Source: Coriobacteriia bacterium
Lineage (GTDB): Bacteria; Actinomycetota; Coriobacteriia; Coriobacteriales; UBA8131
Length of the DNA stretch: 59,249 nt
Assembly (NCBI GenBank): GCA_009783245.1
Contig: WRHL01000003.1
Span: 1 to 59,249 of the forward strand
Direction: 5' to 3'
Position numbers and translations under genes: made by a program. Positions 19,136 through 27,095 of the stretch are shown here, piece by piece. The notes beneath the pieces are model-generated. The model did no database searches, had not been told where the DNA came from, and was given only the letters and a program-made list of their open reading frames with translations. Numbering within the stretch: the first letter of the stretch is position 1; every line of letters starts with the position of its first letter.

Positions 19136-19750
19136 CTTTCACGGAAATAGTGAAAAATAGAAAAAGCAGAGCGTTTTCCACAGTATAGAAGTGAAAAAAG
19201 TGGAAAAACCCACGATCCCGCCAAGCAGTTTCTGCTGAAAAAGACCGTAGCCTGAAATTCTATAACGAACCATGAAAAAAAGATACACGGACGAAGCAGG
19301 TATTTTTCAATAAATTACACGCTCTTATGCAAGATGTGAAAAAAAGGTGAAAAATGTGAAAAACAGGAAAAATCAGCTATTTGTGAGCTGCAGATACCTA
19401 AATCGCACAACGCATTATCACTGACAGCCACTCCTTTGGGCTCCCTACCTGAGCAAAAACATAAAACACCACGTAAACGATAAAAATGGATTCTCTTATC
19501 AAGGAACTTACCCAAACGCGCTGATAAACGGCATAGTCGAAACAGTACGATTTATTAGGTACCGATACGTTAACCTATTCCGTGCGCTTGTCAAGACGGC
19601 AGGAATAAGTAAAAACAGAGTTTTCCACAGGCTTGGATTGTTGTCGCCTAGGTTTTCAACAAAACTCACAGCCTGTGGAAAACTTTTAAATATTTTTGTA
19701 ATTTTTTTCATCGATTTTTCATTTCCGTTCATCTGCCAGGTTTGACAGGA
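19136..19750. other. Putative chromosomal origin oriC
   Basis: A 680-bp gap without a credible gene between the dnaA operon and rpmH. Perfect TTTTCCACA boxes are at 19174-19182 and 19621-19629, and in reverse at 19674-19682, so the last two form an inverted pair with the longer arm TTTTCCACAGGCT. Three TGTGAAAAA/GGTGAAAAA boxes at 19335, 19346 and 19355 are spaced about one helical turn apart. A very AT-rich tract at 19681-19728 is a good candidate unwinding element. Box sequence, spacing and synteny all agree; the exact start site is not shown. Confidence 0.8.
19174..19187 (-). promoter_or_regulatory. dnaA-operon -10 overlapped by a DnaA box
   Basis: On the minus strand the bases read TATACTGTGGAAAA. 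TATACT (19182-19187) is a good -10 for the GHKL-dnaA operon, and the DnaA box (19174-19182) shares its last base. A -35 match is poor. The layout predicts self-repression by DnaA. Confidence 0.5.
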
Positions 19751-19771
19751 AATGGCCCAAAACCCTATACT
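19742..19771 (+). promoter_or_regulatory. Promoter of rpmH-rnpA
   Basis: A consensus -35 TTGACA (19742-19747), an 18-base spacer and -10 TATACT (19766-19771) lie about 45 bases before rpmH. It is the best promoter match in the origin region. Confidence 0.75.
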
Positions 19772-19815
19772 TACTAGCTCTGTTCTGGCAGGACTATTTA
19801 GAAGGAAACAAGGAA

Positions 19816-19950
19816 ATGAAGAGAACCTATCAACCAAACAACCGCAAGAGGGCAAAGTGCCACGGATTCCGCTCGCGCATGGCGACCAAAGGCGGACGCG
19901 CCGTATTGGCGTCACGAAGGGCGCGCGGGCGCAAGCGCCTTACTGTCTGA
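19816..19950 (+). CDS. rpmH: 50S ribosomal protein L34
   Basis: A 44-residue, Arg/Lys-rich protein translated from ATG 19816: it starts [18 protein letters not shown] and ends [10 protein letters not shown], the full L34 family pattern. It is part of the large ribosomal subunit. It is first of the conserved rpmH-rnpA-yidD-yidC-jag-rsmG run, behind the promoter at 19742 and a GGAAA ribosome site. Confidence 0.97.
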   Translation: MKRTYQPNNRKRAKCHGFRSRMATKGGRAVLASRRARGRKRLTV

Positions 19951-19975
19951 ATAATCCAAGAGGGGACGTGGTGCT

Positions 19976-20317
19976 GTGAGAGGCACTATTAGGTCCACTG
20001 ATGAGATATCCGCGCTCTTTGAAGCGGCGCGAAAGATACAGACCAACAGCTTTATCGCATTGATACAGACACAAGACGGGAAACGCGGCACAAAGGGCCG
20101 CGTTGCCTATATTGCAGGGAGAAAACTGGGAAGCGCACCCACCAGGAACAGAATCAAAAGAAGACTGAGGGAGGCGGCCCATCAGTGTCATGCGCCCTGG
20201 GAGGGTTTCGACGTGGTGCTTGTTGCCAAGAAGAAAGCGGCAAGCGCAAGCTTCATAAGCATGGTAGAGGATATGACACGGGTTCAAGAAGAGCTGATAA
20301 GGGACGCGGTTCGATAA
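19976..20317 (+). CDS. rnpA: Ribonuclease P protein component
   Basis: A 113-residue basic protein that assists the RNase P ribozyme in maturing tRNA 5' ends. The RNR motif region TRNRIKRRLREA near residues 56-67 is the family signature. The start is GTG at 19976 with GAGGGG upstream. It lies 25 bases after rpmH and three bases before yidD. The RNA subunit is not in the window. Confidence 0.95.
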   Translation: MRGTIRSTDEISALFEAARKIQTNSFIALIQTQDGKRGTKGRVAYIAGRKLGSAPTRNRIKRRLREAAHQCHAPWEGFDVVLVAKKKAASASFISMVEDMTRVQEELIRDAVR

Positions 20318-20320
20318 ACC

Positions 20321-20560
20321 ATGAAGATAGCACGATTCATATTGGAAATCCCTAAGAAATTTGTCGTGTTTTGTATTACTATATACAGGAACTCGATCTC
20401 GCCTCTACTACCTCCATCGTGCCGCTATATTCCAACATGTTCGGAATATGCACTTACAGCGTTGCAGCGGTACGGCTTAATCAAGGGAGGATGGATGAGT
20501 ATAAGAAGGATAATGCGGTGTCACCCCTGGCACCCAGGTGGATATGATCCCGTGCCTTGA
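20321..20560 (+). CDS. yidD: Membrane protein insertion efficiency factor YidD
   Basis: A 79-residue protein of the haemolysin/YidD family, which assists YidC-dependent membrane insertion. The conserved core [20 protein letters not shown] (cysteines near 36 and 42), [12 protein letters not shown] and the ending [14 protein letters not shown] are all present. Tightly spaced between rnpA and yidC. Confidence 0.95.
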   Translation: MKIARFILEIPKKFVVFCITIYRNSISPLLPPSCRYIPTCSEYALTALQRYGLIKGGWMSIRRIMRCHPWHPGGYDPVP

Positions 20561-20581
20561 GCGCGGGCGAGTGGAGGATTT

Positions 20582-21361
20582 GTGTGGGAAGCGTTCCAGT
20601 ACGGCATCTTTGTCGTTATTGATTGGTTTTATGGTATTGCCAAGGACTGGGGCCTTGCCATCATCCTCATAACCATATTATTTCGTGTATTAATCTATCC
20701 TATAACCAGAAAACAGTATCAATCAAGCTATAAAATGCAAAAACTGCAGCCTCAGATCGCCGCAGCGAAAGCGAAGTACGGCCACGACCAGGCGCGCATG
20801 AACGAAGAAATGCAGAAGATCTATCAAGAGGCGAAGTTCAACCCCCTCTCGGGGTGTCTGCCTATGATCCTGCAGATGCCGATCTTCATTGCATTGTATT
20901 GGGTGCTGAGAGAGCTCCCCACGTACATCCAGGCGAGCACGCGGCCCGCCTCTGCCCTTCCGGCAACCTTCTACGGGATAATCCCCGACCTCTCCCTTTC
21001 ACCGGAGCTGGTCTTTTCAGAGCAGGGCGTAGCTGCGGCTGTGGTTTATGTCCTTCTGGTAGTGCTATTCGCCTGCTCCTTGCTGGTTCCCCTGATAATC
21101 AACAAGAACACCGAGCGGTCACAGCTGATGATGACCGGCGTCATGGCGCTCTTCATGCTCTATATCGGGTGGAAAGCCCCCGCCGGAGTGCTTTTATACT
21201 GGGTTCTCTCATCCCTCATAGGAGTTGCCCAGCAGATGATGTCTAAAAAGCTTCTTGAAAGGAAAGACGCGCTTCAAGCAGCCGAGGCAGTAGAGGTGAA
21301 GCCTGTTAAGGTCGATGTGGTGAGAAAACAGCAAAAAGCTCGACCAAAGAAGAATAAATAA
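20582..21361 (+). CDS. yidC: Membrane protein insertase YidC
   Basis: A 259-residue Oxa1/YidC/Alb3 insertase starting at GTG behind GGAGG. The hydrophilic-groove arginine is in ILFRVLIYPIT, followed by the cytoplasmic coiled hairpin, LSGCLPMILQMPIFIALYWVL and later membrane segments ending in GVLLYWVLSSLIGVAQQ. It ends with a basic tail (KARPKKNK) that can contact ribosomes. There is no large periplasmic domain, as expected for a Gram-positive type. Confidence 0.96.
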   Translation: MWEAFQYGIFVVIDWFYGIAKDWGLAIILITILFRVLIYPITRKQYQSSYKMQKLQPQIAAAKAKYGHDQARMNEEMQKIYQEAKFNPLSGCLPMILQMPIFIALYWVLRELPTYIQASTRPASALPATFYGIIPDLSLSPELVFSEQGVAAAVVYVLLVVLFACSLLVPLIINKNTERSQLMMTGVMALFMLYIGWKAPAGVLLYWVLSSLIGVAQQMMSKKLLERKDALQAAEAVEVKPVKVDVVRKQQKARPKKNK

Positions 21362-21403
21362 TGAGCCACAGGGCTCTGTTCAAGGAGAACGACTGGAGAG
21401 ACC

Positions 21404-22270
21404 ATGGAAAGACAAACCGTTGCTACTGCGCCTTCAATCGAAGAAGCCATCGAAAAAGCCCTGGCTGAGCTGGAATCCAAACGAGACGACGTCGAGATAG
21501 AGATCCTTGAAGAACCCACCAAGAAACTGTTCGGTGGGAACACAGAGGCAAAGGTGAGGGTTTCACTGAAGGCCGTGCTCTCTGATGAAGAACAAGCGGA
21601 GACAAGCGAAGGCGACAGCAACATCAGTGAAGACGGCTATGAAGACGAGCAACAAGAAGAAGCCCTCGAAGAGGGCCTAGAGGAGGATCTGGAAGAGGAG
21701 CAAGAAGAGGACCCTGAAGAAGGCCTGGAAGACGGAGCGGATGAAGGGCTGCGGCTCTCCGATGAAGAAGAGAAGAACTATAACGAAGCCCTAAAGCAAC
21801 TGACAGAGGAAGAGCTGGACGAGATCGCTGACAGCGCGATAGAGACCATCAGGTTCTTCTTAGAGTGCTTTGGAGCGCAAGACGCGGAGATAGATGAATA
21901 TGAAGGCGAAGAAGGAGAACTCATCCTCGACATAGTAGGCGAGAACCTGGCGGTGCTTATCGGCAGGCACGGGAGGACCCTTGAGGCCATGCAGTTCCTC
22001 GTTTCTTCCATCGTCAGCAAGAAAACCGGGTTCAGGCACCCCGTTGTTGTTGATGTAAAGGGGTATCGGCACCGGAGAAAGCAGAAGATAATAGGGATCG
22101 CAAAGGCTTCTGCTGCACGGGCGATCAGACAGAAACACGAAGTAAGGCTGCGCCCGATGACCCCCTATGAGCGGCGGATAGTCCACATCGCCCTCAGGGA
22201 AGACAAAAGAGTGATCACTGAGTCTGAAGGAACCGAACCCAACAGGTACATAGTGATCCAGCTCGCCTGA
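21404..22270 (+). CDS. jag: RNA-binding protein Jag (KhpB-like)
   Basis: A 288-residue protein with an N-terminal Jag_N domain (about 1-55), an extended acidic Glu/Asp linker (about 60-135), a KH domain around residues 165-225 with the loop IGRHGRTLEAMQ, and a C-terminal R3H domain (MTPYERRIVHIALRED). KhpB binds RNA with KhpA and affects cell division and envelope growth in Gram-positive bacteria. The acidic linker of about 75 residues is longer than usual. Confidence 0.93.
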   Translation: MERQTVATAPSIEEAIEKALAELESKRDDVEIEILEEPTKKLFGGNTEAKVRVSLKAVLSDEEQAETSEGDSNISEDGYEDEQQEEALEEGLEEDLEEEQEEDPEEGLEDGADEGLRLSDEEEKNYNEALKQLTEEELDEIADSAIETIRFFLECFGAQDAEIDEYEGEEGELILDIVGENLAVLIGRHGRTLEAMQFLVSSIVSKKTGFRHPVVVDVKGYRHRRKQKIIGIAKASAARAIRQKHEVRLRPMTPYERRIVHIALREDKRVITESEGTEPNRYIVIQLA

Positions 22271-22318
22271 GGGCGGTTATTGTAGAGCATTCGACAAGAT
22301 CTGTTGTATCAGGAAGAA

Positions 22319-23050
22319 ATGACTGATATGTGGGAAAAGGAAGCACCAGACGCACAAAAAACGCTCTCTCGGGTAATCCAATACAGTATAAGCGAAGAGG
22401 AAGCCAGGCTTTTAGACAAGCATCTCAGCTACGTGCTTGAACAGAACAAGAGAATCAACCTGACAAGCATAGAGAATAGAGAGAGGGCGATGATCCTTCA
22501 CATCGAGGACTCCTTAGTTGCACTTCCAGAAATCATGCGCTCACCACAGGGAAGAATGGCCGATCTGGGTAGCGGTGGAGGGTTTCCTGGGATCCCGCTT
22601 GCAATCGTAACCAAGAGAGAGACCACGCTTGTTGAGGCAACCAAGAAGAAGGCCGCTCTACTCAGTGTGTTCATACAGGAAAACAGCCTACAAGACCGCA
22701 TTTGTGTGGAGGCTGTACGTATAGAAGAACTAGCGAGACGCCAAAGAGGGCAATATGCAGTAGTTACTGCAAGAGCGCTTGCTCCTCTCCCAGTGTTATT
22801 AGAGCTTGCAACGCCCCTATTATGTATGGGAGGGGCTTTGGTGGCGTATAAGGCAGGGCAGGTAGAAGAAGAAGCCAAAGTAGCGAACAAGCTGAAGAAC
22901 ATGCTTGGTATGGAGTTTGTCGGGAAAAGAGAGCTGGTTCTATCTGATGGTATGACAAAACGCGAAATCATGGTATACCAAAAGTTCGCGGAAGCAGAAC
23001 GAGATCTTCCCAGGAGAAACGGGCAAGCACAACACCGCCCTCTCATATAG
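22319..23050 (+). CDS. rsmG: 16S rRNA m7G527 methyltransferase RsmG
   Basis: A 243-residue SAM-dependent methyltransferase that modifies G527 of 16S rRNA. The SAM loop is ADLGSGGGFPGIPLAI, preceded by the NLTSIENRERAMILHIEDSL motif that is typical of GidB/RsmG. The start is uncertain: ATG 22319 is used, ATG 22328 and TTG 22304 are alternatives, and an AGGAAG element lies at 22311. Last gene of the rpmH run before the parS region. Confidence 0.93.
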   Translation: MTDMWEKEAPDAQKTLSRVIQYSISEEEARLLDKHLSYVLEQNKRINLTSIENRERAMILHIEDSLVALPEIMRSPQGRMADLGSGGGFPGIPLAIVTKRETTLVEATKKKAALLSVFIQENSLQDRICVEAVRIEELARRQRGQYAVVTARALAPLPVLLELATPLLCMGGALVAYKAGQVEEEAKVANKLKNMLGMEFVGKRELVLSDGMTKREIMVYQKFAEAERDLPRRNGQAQHRPLI

Positions 23051-23056
23051 TTCCAA

Positions 23057-23072
23057 CATTTCACGTGAAAAG
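23057..23072. promoter_or_regulatory. parS: parS-like site 1
   Basis: CATTTCACGTGAAAAG contains the perfect 12-base palindromic core TTTCACGTGAAA of the parS consensus TGTTTCACGTGAAACA. The identical 16-mer recurs at 23401-23416. It is bound by ParB to organise the origin. Confidence 0.8.
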
Positions 23073-23100
23073 ATATATTACAAGTTCTTTTCTTTATGCT

Positions 23101-23264
23101 ATTAGCGTCTAGAGGGTATCCGAAGGCGATTTCGAGCGTGAAACCCAATTGGAAGGGTTCGTCAGCGAGGACTGCCTGAGCCGCGAAGCGGCGAGTTCCG
23201 CAGCTGAACCCTTCCAAGGGGGTTTCGGGACGCGAGTCAGCCAAGGTACCCCTCTAGACGCGCC
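23101..23264. repeat. Long imperfect palindrome between rsmG and parA
   Basis: The arms pair as follows: GCGTCTAGAGGG near 23105 with the CCCTCTAGACGC part near 23260; GAAACCC near 23140 with GGGTTTC near 23220; and TTGGAAGGGTTC with GAACCCTTCCAA, with a GC-rich centre. A second right end (CCCTCTAGATGCGCC) follows at about 23278-23293. No protein is encoded. It is a mobile-repeat-like or structured-RNA-like element. Confidence 0.7.
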
Positions 23265-23307
23265 CCCACCCGAGGTACCCCTCTAGATGCGCCCCACTTT
23301 TTGAGTT

Positions 23308-23351
23308 ATTAGCGTCTGGAGGGTATCCGAAGGCGATTTCGAGCGTGAAAC
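23308..23351. repeat. Second copy of the palindrome's left end
   Basis: These 44 bases match 23101-23144 with a single difference (AGCGTCTGG for AGCGTCTAG). The copy is followed not by the rest of the element but by the second parS site, so it is a truncated or solo end. Confidence 0.8.
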
Positions 23352-23400
23352 ACACCTTGCAGAGATGAGGAAAAGCAATCAAACCATGATCAAGTAGCAT

Positions 23401-23416
23401 CATTTCACGTGAAAAG
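23401..23416. promoter_or_regulatory. parS: parS-like site 2
   Basis: Same 16-mer as site 1, with the perfect core TTTCACGTGAAA, about 100 bases before parA. Confidence 0.8.
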
Positions 23417-23428
23417 AAAAAGAATAAA

Positions 23429-23444
23429 TGTTTCACGTGGAATG
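23429..23444. promoter_or_regulatory. parS: parS-like site 3
   Basis: TGTTTCACGTGGAATG matches the parS consensus at 13 of 16 positions. It is 12 bases past site 2. Confidence 0.8.
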
Positions 23445-23516
23445 ATTTCCTTATCAAAACAGGTATGATGAAGACGGTTCATATACAACGCCTCTTTAAG
23501 CCTGGGAAAAGGTAGG

Positions 23517-24305
23517 GTGATTACAATCAAAAAGACAGAGAAGAACGCCGTTACCCTCACAATAATCAACCAAAAAGGGGGAGTTGGAAAATCTACAACA
23601 GCAGTGAACCTGGCTGCTGCTTTAGGGGAAAAGGGAAAAGAGGTGCTACTTATCGACCTGGATCCCCAAGGAAACTCCACATCTGGTTTTGGTGTCGAGA
23701 AGATTATCGGGATGAAGAGCATCTATGACGGCCTTATGAACGATACGCCTACAAAAGAACTGATACAGCAAACAAGAGAGTCAAAAGTAAGCATAATACC
23801 TGCAACCATAGACCTTGCGGGAGCTGAGCCGGAACTGGCGGTTGTGATATCAAGGGAAACCAGACTGAGCGACGTAATCAAGCAGATCAAGAATGAATAC
23901 GACTTCATCATAGTCGACAGCCCTCCCTCATTAGGGCTGCTGACGATAAACTCCCTGGCAGCAGCAGACAAACTTATCATTCCCATTCAATGTGAGTATT
24001 ATGCGCTTGAAGGTCTGTCAAAACTTCTTGACACAATAAAACTTGTCAAAGTAAGGCTGAACCAAGACCTGGAGATACAGGGGGTACTTTTGACCATGTA
24101 TGATTCGAGAACCACTCTGGCAAGACAGGTATCCGAGGAGGTCAAGGAGTTCTTCCAAAAACAGGTATACAAAACGATTGTCCCGAGATCTGTGAAACTT
24201 GCCGAAGCTCCCAGCTTTGGACAATCGATACTTGTTTACAGTTCAAGAAGCAAGGGCGCAGAAGCTTATCGCGAATTAGCAAAGGAAGTGATCAGACGTG
24301 GTTGA
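23517..24305 (+). CDS. parA: Chromosome partitioning ATPase ParA/Soj
   Basis: A 262-residue Walker-type ATPase that segregates origins with ParB. The deviant Walker A is QKGGVGKSTTAVNLA near residues 19-33, and the LLIDLDPQGN and IIVDSPPSLG motifs follow. The start is a GTG at 23517. Its 3' end overlaps parB by eight bases. Three parS-like sites lie directly upstream. Confidence 0.96.
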   Translation: MITIKKTEKNAVTLTIINQKGGVGKSTTAVNLAAALGEKGKEVLLIDLDPQGNSTSGFGVEKIIGMKSIYDGLMNDTPTKELIQQTRESKVSIIPATIDLAGAEPELAVVISRETRLSDVIKQIKNEYDFIIVDSPPSLGLLTINSLAAADKLIIPIQCEYYALEGLSKLLDTIKLVKVRLNQDLEIQGVLLTMYDSRTTLARQVSEEVKEFFQKQVYKTIVPRSVKLAEAPSFGQSILVYSSRSKGAEAYRELAKEVIRRG

Positions 24306-25164
24306 GAAACAGAGAGAGAAACCAAAAGGAGGACTCGGAAAAGGCTTGAACTCCCTGATCATGGAGGCAGAGGCTGAAACCGGGCGCAACGTAGACTTCT
24401 CAGAGATAAAGATCCAGGAGATCTTCCCAAACCCCAACCAGCCAAGAACAGACTTTCCAGAAGAAAGACTGTCAGAGCTCATGCGTTCGATAGAAAAGGA
24501 TGGGCTGCTACAGCCTATTCTCGTGCGTCCTGAAGGATCCGGTTTTCAGATAGTCGCGGGAGAACGAAGGTGGCAGGCTTGCAAGAACCTAGGCTTTAAG
24601 ACGATAGCAGCCAAGATAATCATCGCCAGCGATGTCGAGGCGCAAGAGATCGCCTTAGTTGAGAACCTGCAAAGGGACAACCTCAATGCGATAGAAGAAG
24701 CAAGAGGGTATCAAAGACTGATAGAGCTGAAGGGTTGCAAGCAGAAAGACGTTGCAGAAGCAGTGTCAAAGAATCAGGCAACCATCTCCAACGCCCTTCG
24801 TCTGCTCAATCTCCCAGAAGAAGTACAAGAACAAATGTTCGACGGCCTTCTAAGCTCAGGACACGGAAGGGCGATCCTTGCGGTGCCTGATGAGGACGGA
24901 CGGGTTCGCTTAGCCAAGAAGATCGTAGAAGAGAACCTGTCGGTGCGAGAGGCCGAATCGCTTGCTCGTTTCTACGGAACGCAGGGAATAGACAGGGCAA
25001 GAAGGTCGCCCTCTCCTCGAGCGTTCAAGATAGTGGCAAGAAAACTGAGACAAAGGCTGTCAACGAACGTCAAGGTCAAGACCGTTCGAGGAAAGAACCG
25101 GATCGAGATAGAATTCAAAGACGAAGAGGACCTCGAGAGGATCTTCAGTGAGATCACAAAGTAA
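24298..25164 (+). CDS. parB: Chromosome partitioning protein ParB/Spo0J
   Basis: A 288-residue CTP-dependent clamp that binds parS. The N-terminal domain has NPNQPRTDF and the CTP motif GERRWQACK, with ENLQRDNLN after it. The helix-turn-helix is KQKDVAEAVSKNQATISNAL, and the C-terminal dimerisation segment ends the protein. GTG start inside the parA end. Confidence 0.96.
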   Translation: MVEKQREKPKGGLGKGLNSLIMEAEAETGRNVDFSEIKIQEIFPNPNQPRTDFPEERLSELMRSIEKDGLLQPILVRPEGSGFQIVAGERRWQACKNLGFKTIAAKIIIASDVEAQEIALVENLQRDNLNAIEEARGYQRLIELKGCKQKDVAEAVSKNQATISNALRLLNLPEEVQEQMFDGLLSSGHGRAILAVPDEDGRVRLAKKIVEENLSVREAESLARFYGTQGIDRARRSPSPRAFKIVARKLRQRLSTNVKVKTVRGKNRIEIEFKDEEDLERIFSEITK

Positions 25165-25245
25165 AGAAGCCTACACAGGACGAATCAGCAAGGAAGAGTC
25201 GAACTAAGTAAACGTGATACAAAGACCGAAAAAGGAGAAGGGCTG

Positions 25246-25548
25246 ATGAGCGGGAAGCAAATAAGGATAGCCTCTTTCATCGGAGGACTGGTTTTCTTTT
25301 CTACGATAACAGTTGTATTGCTGATGAAGAACGACAAGATCAGGGCAGAGGTAGAAGAGCAGGCAATGAGCATCTTAAAGACCACGAAGAGCGCGGTCAG
25401 CCAAATACAGTTTGTAGTCTCAAAGATCGGCGGCACAACAGGAAAGAATACAGATGCAAAATATGTAAGCGTGAATGAAAATACCAAGGAAAATATCGAC
25501 AATAGTGTATATGATGCCCAATGGGCTTCACTGGAGCTCGAAGCCTGA
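25246..25548 (+). CDS. Small single-span membrane protein after parB
   Basis: A 100-residue protein not matched to a known family. ATG 25246 follows a clear GGAGAAGGG ribosome site. Residues 7-27 form one membrane span with an N-terminal Lys-Arg, then a Lys/Glu helix (MKNDKIRAEVEEQAMSIL) that suggests coiled coil, then a polar tail. It lies about 80 bases after parB in the same direction and before a strong hairpin, so it is probably the last gene of the par operon. Function unknown. Confidence 0.6.
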   Translation: MSGKQIRIASFIGGLVFFSTITVVLLMKNDKIRAEVEEQAMSILKTTKSAVSQIQFVVSKIGGTTGKNTDAKYVSVNENTKENIDNSVYDAQWASLELEA

Positions 25549-25731
25549 GGAGTTCCAAGAAAGTAAAATCACAAATGCGAGCAAATGTCAAGACCCTTTT
25601 ATCGTGTTAGGAGGGGCTTACTTCAGGGGCAATGAGCAGGTACTATACTTCTTGCAGGCGCGAGAGAAAGAGAAAAGAACCAAAGCCGACTGCACCAGAA
25701 ACAGAACCTCCAATACCCTTCGGGCGTCATA

Positions 25732-25767
25732 GGGACGGGAGCAACTAAGAAAAGTTGCTCCCGTCTC
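25732..25767. terminator. Hairpin between convergent parB operon and rlmN
   Basis: A perfect 13-bp stem, GACGGGAGCAACT (25734-25746) with AGTTGCTCCCGTC (25753-25765), and a six-base AAGAAA loop. It is symmetrical, so it may end transcription from both sides; neither flank has a long T run. Confidence 0.7.
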
Positions 25768-25773
25768 GATTAT

Positions 25774-26817
25774 TCACCTGTACAGGGCGCCCTTCAATTG
25801 CCCGCAAGCCCCTTGGATGTCAGACCCACGCGAACGACGGACCGAACAAGCAATACCTGCATCTTGCAGAATCGCTGCAATCTCTTGGAAGCGGATAGGG
25901 GAGCTTGGTTTAAAACCCAGATCAGCATCAGGCGACCGCCCCTTATTGAAGGGGATAAGATTCACGTGGCAAAGCAGACCACGTGAAAAAGCGAGCAAGG
26001 CAGAGACCTCCTTTGGGGTGTCATTGACAGAATCCATAAGGGTGACCTCCAGAGAAGGCCTACGCCCGGTTATCTCGGCATAAAGAAGAAGGCTGTCGCG
26101 CAATCTATCAAGAGGCTGGTTGCAAAGCGAGGGCATCAACAGGTCCCGGGTTGACTGAACGGCGGAGTGAAGCGACACGGCAAGCGTGAACTGCTCCGGC
26201 TCCTGTGCGAAACGCTCGATCTGCTTTATAAGACCGCAGGTAGATACGGTCAAATGACGAGCGCCGATGCCCAGCGCGGTTGATGCGTTCATGATGCGCA
26301 AGGCCGATAAAGCTGCCTCATAATTGGCAAAAGGCTCGCCTTCTCCCATCGCTACAGCGTTGTCAACCCGGCGATCAAGATCCCTGGACACAACCAACAG
26401 CTGGTCGACCATCTCACCTGGATCAAGCGAACGCACAAGGCCTCCGATACCCGTTGTGCAAAAGGCGCAACCCAGGGCACAGCCCACCTGGGTAGAGAAA
26501 CAGACAGACAGGCGGTTGCGGCTTGGGATCGCAACGGTTTCTATAAGGCTTCCATCCCAAAGCTCGAGCAGGTATTTAAGGCTGCCGTCAGCAGAGAGTC
26601 TTCTATCCAAGACCTGCGGCGTTATCAGGGGCGCCTCCTTTTCCAGGCGCAGGCGCAGAGAAAAGGGGAGGTCGGACATCTCCTGGTAACTGCTTACAGC
26701 AGCCGCGTACAGCCAGTGGAGCAGCTGGTTGGCTCGATAGGCCGGCTCGCCCCACTCCAGCAGAAGCGACCGGAGGCCTTCAATACTGTATTGCTTGATC
26801 CTGTTGGGACCAGACAT
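25774..26817 (-). CDS. rlmN: 23S rRNA/tRNA m2A methyltransferase RlmN
   Basis: A 347-residue radical-SAM enzyme that methylates A2503 of 23S rRNA at C2. The cluster-binding cysteines are in GCALGCAFCTTG (CxxxCxxC), and the C-terminal RGSDIQGACGQLK carries the second catalytic cysteine that marks RlmN. The GEGEP-type motif and the NLIPFNKG segment are present too. It faces the par operon and is divergent from the ddl gene pair. Confidence 0.95.
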   Translation of the reverse strand: MSGPNRIKQYSIEGLRSLLLEWGEPAYRANQLLHWLYAAAVSSYQEMSDLPFSLRLRLEKEAPLITPQVLDRRLSADGSLKYLLELWDGSLIETVAIPSRNRLSVCFSTQVGCALGCAFCTTGIGGLVRSLDPGEMVDQLLVVSRDLDRRVDNAVAMGEGEPFANYEAALSALRIMNASTALGIGARHLTVSTCGLIKQIERFAQEPEQFTLAVSLHSAVQSTRDLLMPSLCNQPLDRLRDSLLLYAEITGRRPSLEVTLMDSVNDTPKEVSALLAFSRGLLCHVNLIPFNKGRSPDADLGFKPSSPIRFQEIAAILQDAGIACSVRRSRGSDIQGACGQLKGALYR

Positions 26818-26948
26818 CGGTGTGCCCCCTAAGTAACGAGTAGTCCAAAACTAGTCTCCATGGCTCACATTTTAGCCGGTCTCGTATACAATCTATAGTC
26901 AAGAGGAGGAACAAACTACAAAGACAACAGGAGAGAAGCCACCCAAGC

Positions 26949-27095
26949 ATGAACAAGACCCCCGTCATACTACTGACCATCGTCTTGATACTCTTACTTT
27001 GTTGCTGCAGCATAGGCGCCCTGGGCTGGACGCTGGGGACCTGGCAGCAGCATGCAGGCGAACCAGAACAACACGAGGAGAGCATTGATGGATAA
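26949..27095 (+). CDS. Small membrane peptide overlapping ddl
   Basis: A 48-residue frame from ATG 26949: a hydrophobic span (about residues 6-25) with three successive cysteines (LLLCCCSIG), a GW segment and an acidic tail. Its stop overlaps the ddl start by eight bases (ATGGATAA), which argues for coupled translation and for a real gene, though the upstream ribosome site is not obvious. No family recognised. Confidence 0.45.
   Translation: MNKTPVILLTIVLILLLCCCSIGALGWTLGTWQQHAGEPEQHEESIDG

Noticed and set aside
19315-19515. 66-residue minus-strand reading frame inside the origin
   Set aside because: No ribosome site, no family and it covers the DnaA-box trio; treated as non-coding.
25475-25732. 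85-residue plus-strand frame after the small membrane protein
   Set aside because: Overlaps a better-supported gene, no ribosome site, composition not protein-like.
25970-25990. CACGTG-containing sites inside rlmN resembling parS
   Set aside because: Only half of the palindrome is kept and they lie within a conserved coding region.
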